Shown: one piece after another, positions 5,007 through 5,061 of the stretch
Numbering within the stretch: the first letter of the stretch is position 1
Layout: each line of letters begins with the position of its first letter
Origin: an uncultured Caryophanales bacterium
GTDB lineage: Bacteria > Bacillota_I > Bacilli_A > RF39 > UBA660
Assembly: GCA_937897245.1 (NCBI GenBank)
Contig: CALCBO010000038.1
Span: 1-5,061, forward strand
Direction of reading: 5' to 3'
Length of the DNA: 5,061 bases
The notes under the pieces: generated by a model
Told to the model about the DNA's origin: nothing
Databases searched by the model: none
What the model saw: only the letters and a program-made list of their open reading frames with translations
Position numbers and translations under genes: made by a program

Positions 5007-5061
5007 ATTAGCACATCTCACTATAACCTAATTCAACATTATAGTGAGATATTATTTTGTG
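5007..5061. repeat. 55-bp direct repeat, right copy, abutting the IS
   Basis: Identical to 2257-2311 and starts at the first base after the IS. It includes the second copy of the 12-bp stem-loop (5015-5050). On the minus strand it encodes the same C-terminus with its TAA at 5010-5008. The window ends inside it, so its true length is unknown. Confidence 0.95.

Noticed and set aside
1..5061. tRNA, rRNA, riboswitch or replication origin
   Set aside because: No GC-richer structured stretch, tRNA-like arms or iteron clusters were seen on either strand.

Overview
The window is very A+T-rich (about 70-75% by eye). It has strong AGGAGG-type ribosome binding sites, a Gram-positive AgrD-like peptide gene and an IS21-family element, which together suggest a low-GC Firmicute such as a clostridial or erysipelotrichial gut or rumen bacterium. 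This placement is inferred from composition and gene families; no taxonomic marker is present.

Left part (1-1490, minus strand): a compact operon that looks like an altered agr-type peptide quorum-sensing locus. From its promoter it reads: promoter (1457-1486), a 43-residue AgrD-like autoinducer precursor (1289-1420), a receiver-only response regulator that has lost its output domain (996-1289), a small secreted protein of unknown function (538-960), and a multi-membrane-span protein that leaves the window at base 1 and is most likely the AgrC-like sensor kinase (1-533). Two genes overlap by one base (TAATG) and the others are 4 and 35 bases apart. The expected partners would be an AgrB protease to mature the peptide, the sensor to detect it and the regulator to respond. 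No agrB lies in the window and the regulator has no DNA-binding domain, so the circuit is decayed, rewired or completed elsewhere.

Middle part (about 1490-2459): a decayed region. It holds a palindrome bracketed by short direct repeats, an ankyrin-repeat pseudogene with several stops and frameshifts (1639-2229, minus), and the 3' end of an unrecognised gene (2258-2459, minus) cut off by the insertion sequence.

Right part (2460-5006, plus strand): a complete IS21-family element of 2547 bp with istA (DDE transposase) and istB (AAA+ ATPase helper), TG...CA ends, imperfect terminal inverted repeats and three copies of a sub-terminal repeat at each end. A hairpin covers the istA ribosome binding site and a second, perfect hairpin lies inside istB. 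The last 55 bases (5007-5061) start exactly at the right IS end and are identical to 2257-2311. The IS may therefore be flanked by a direct duplication of about 203 bp (2257-2459 repeated on the right) instead of the usual short target duplication. The repeat being exactly 55 bases at the window end also fits an assembly-graph break.
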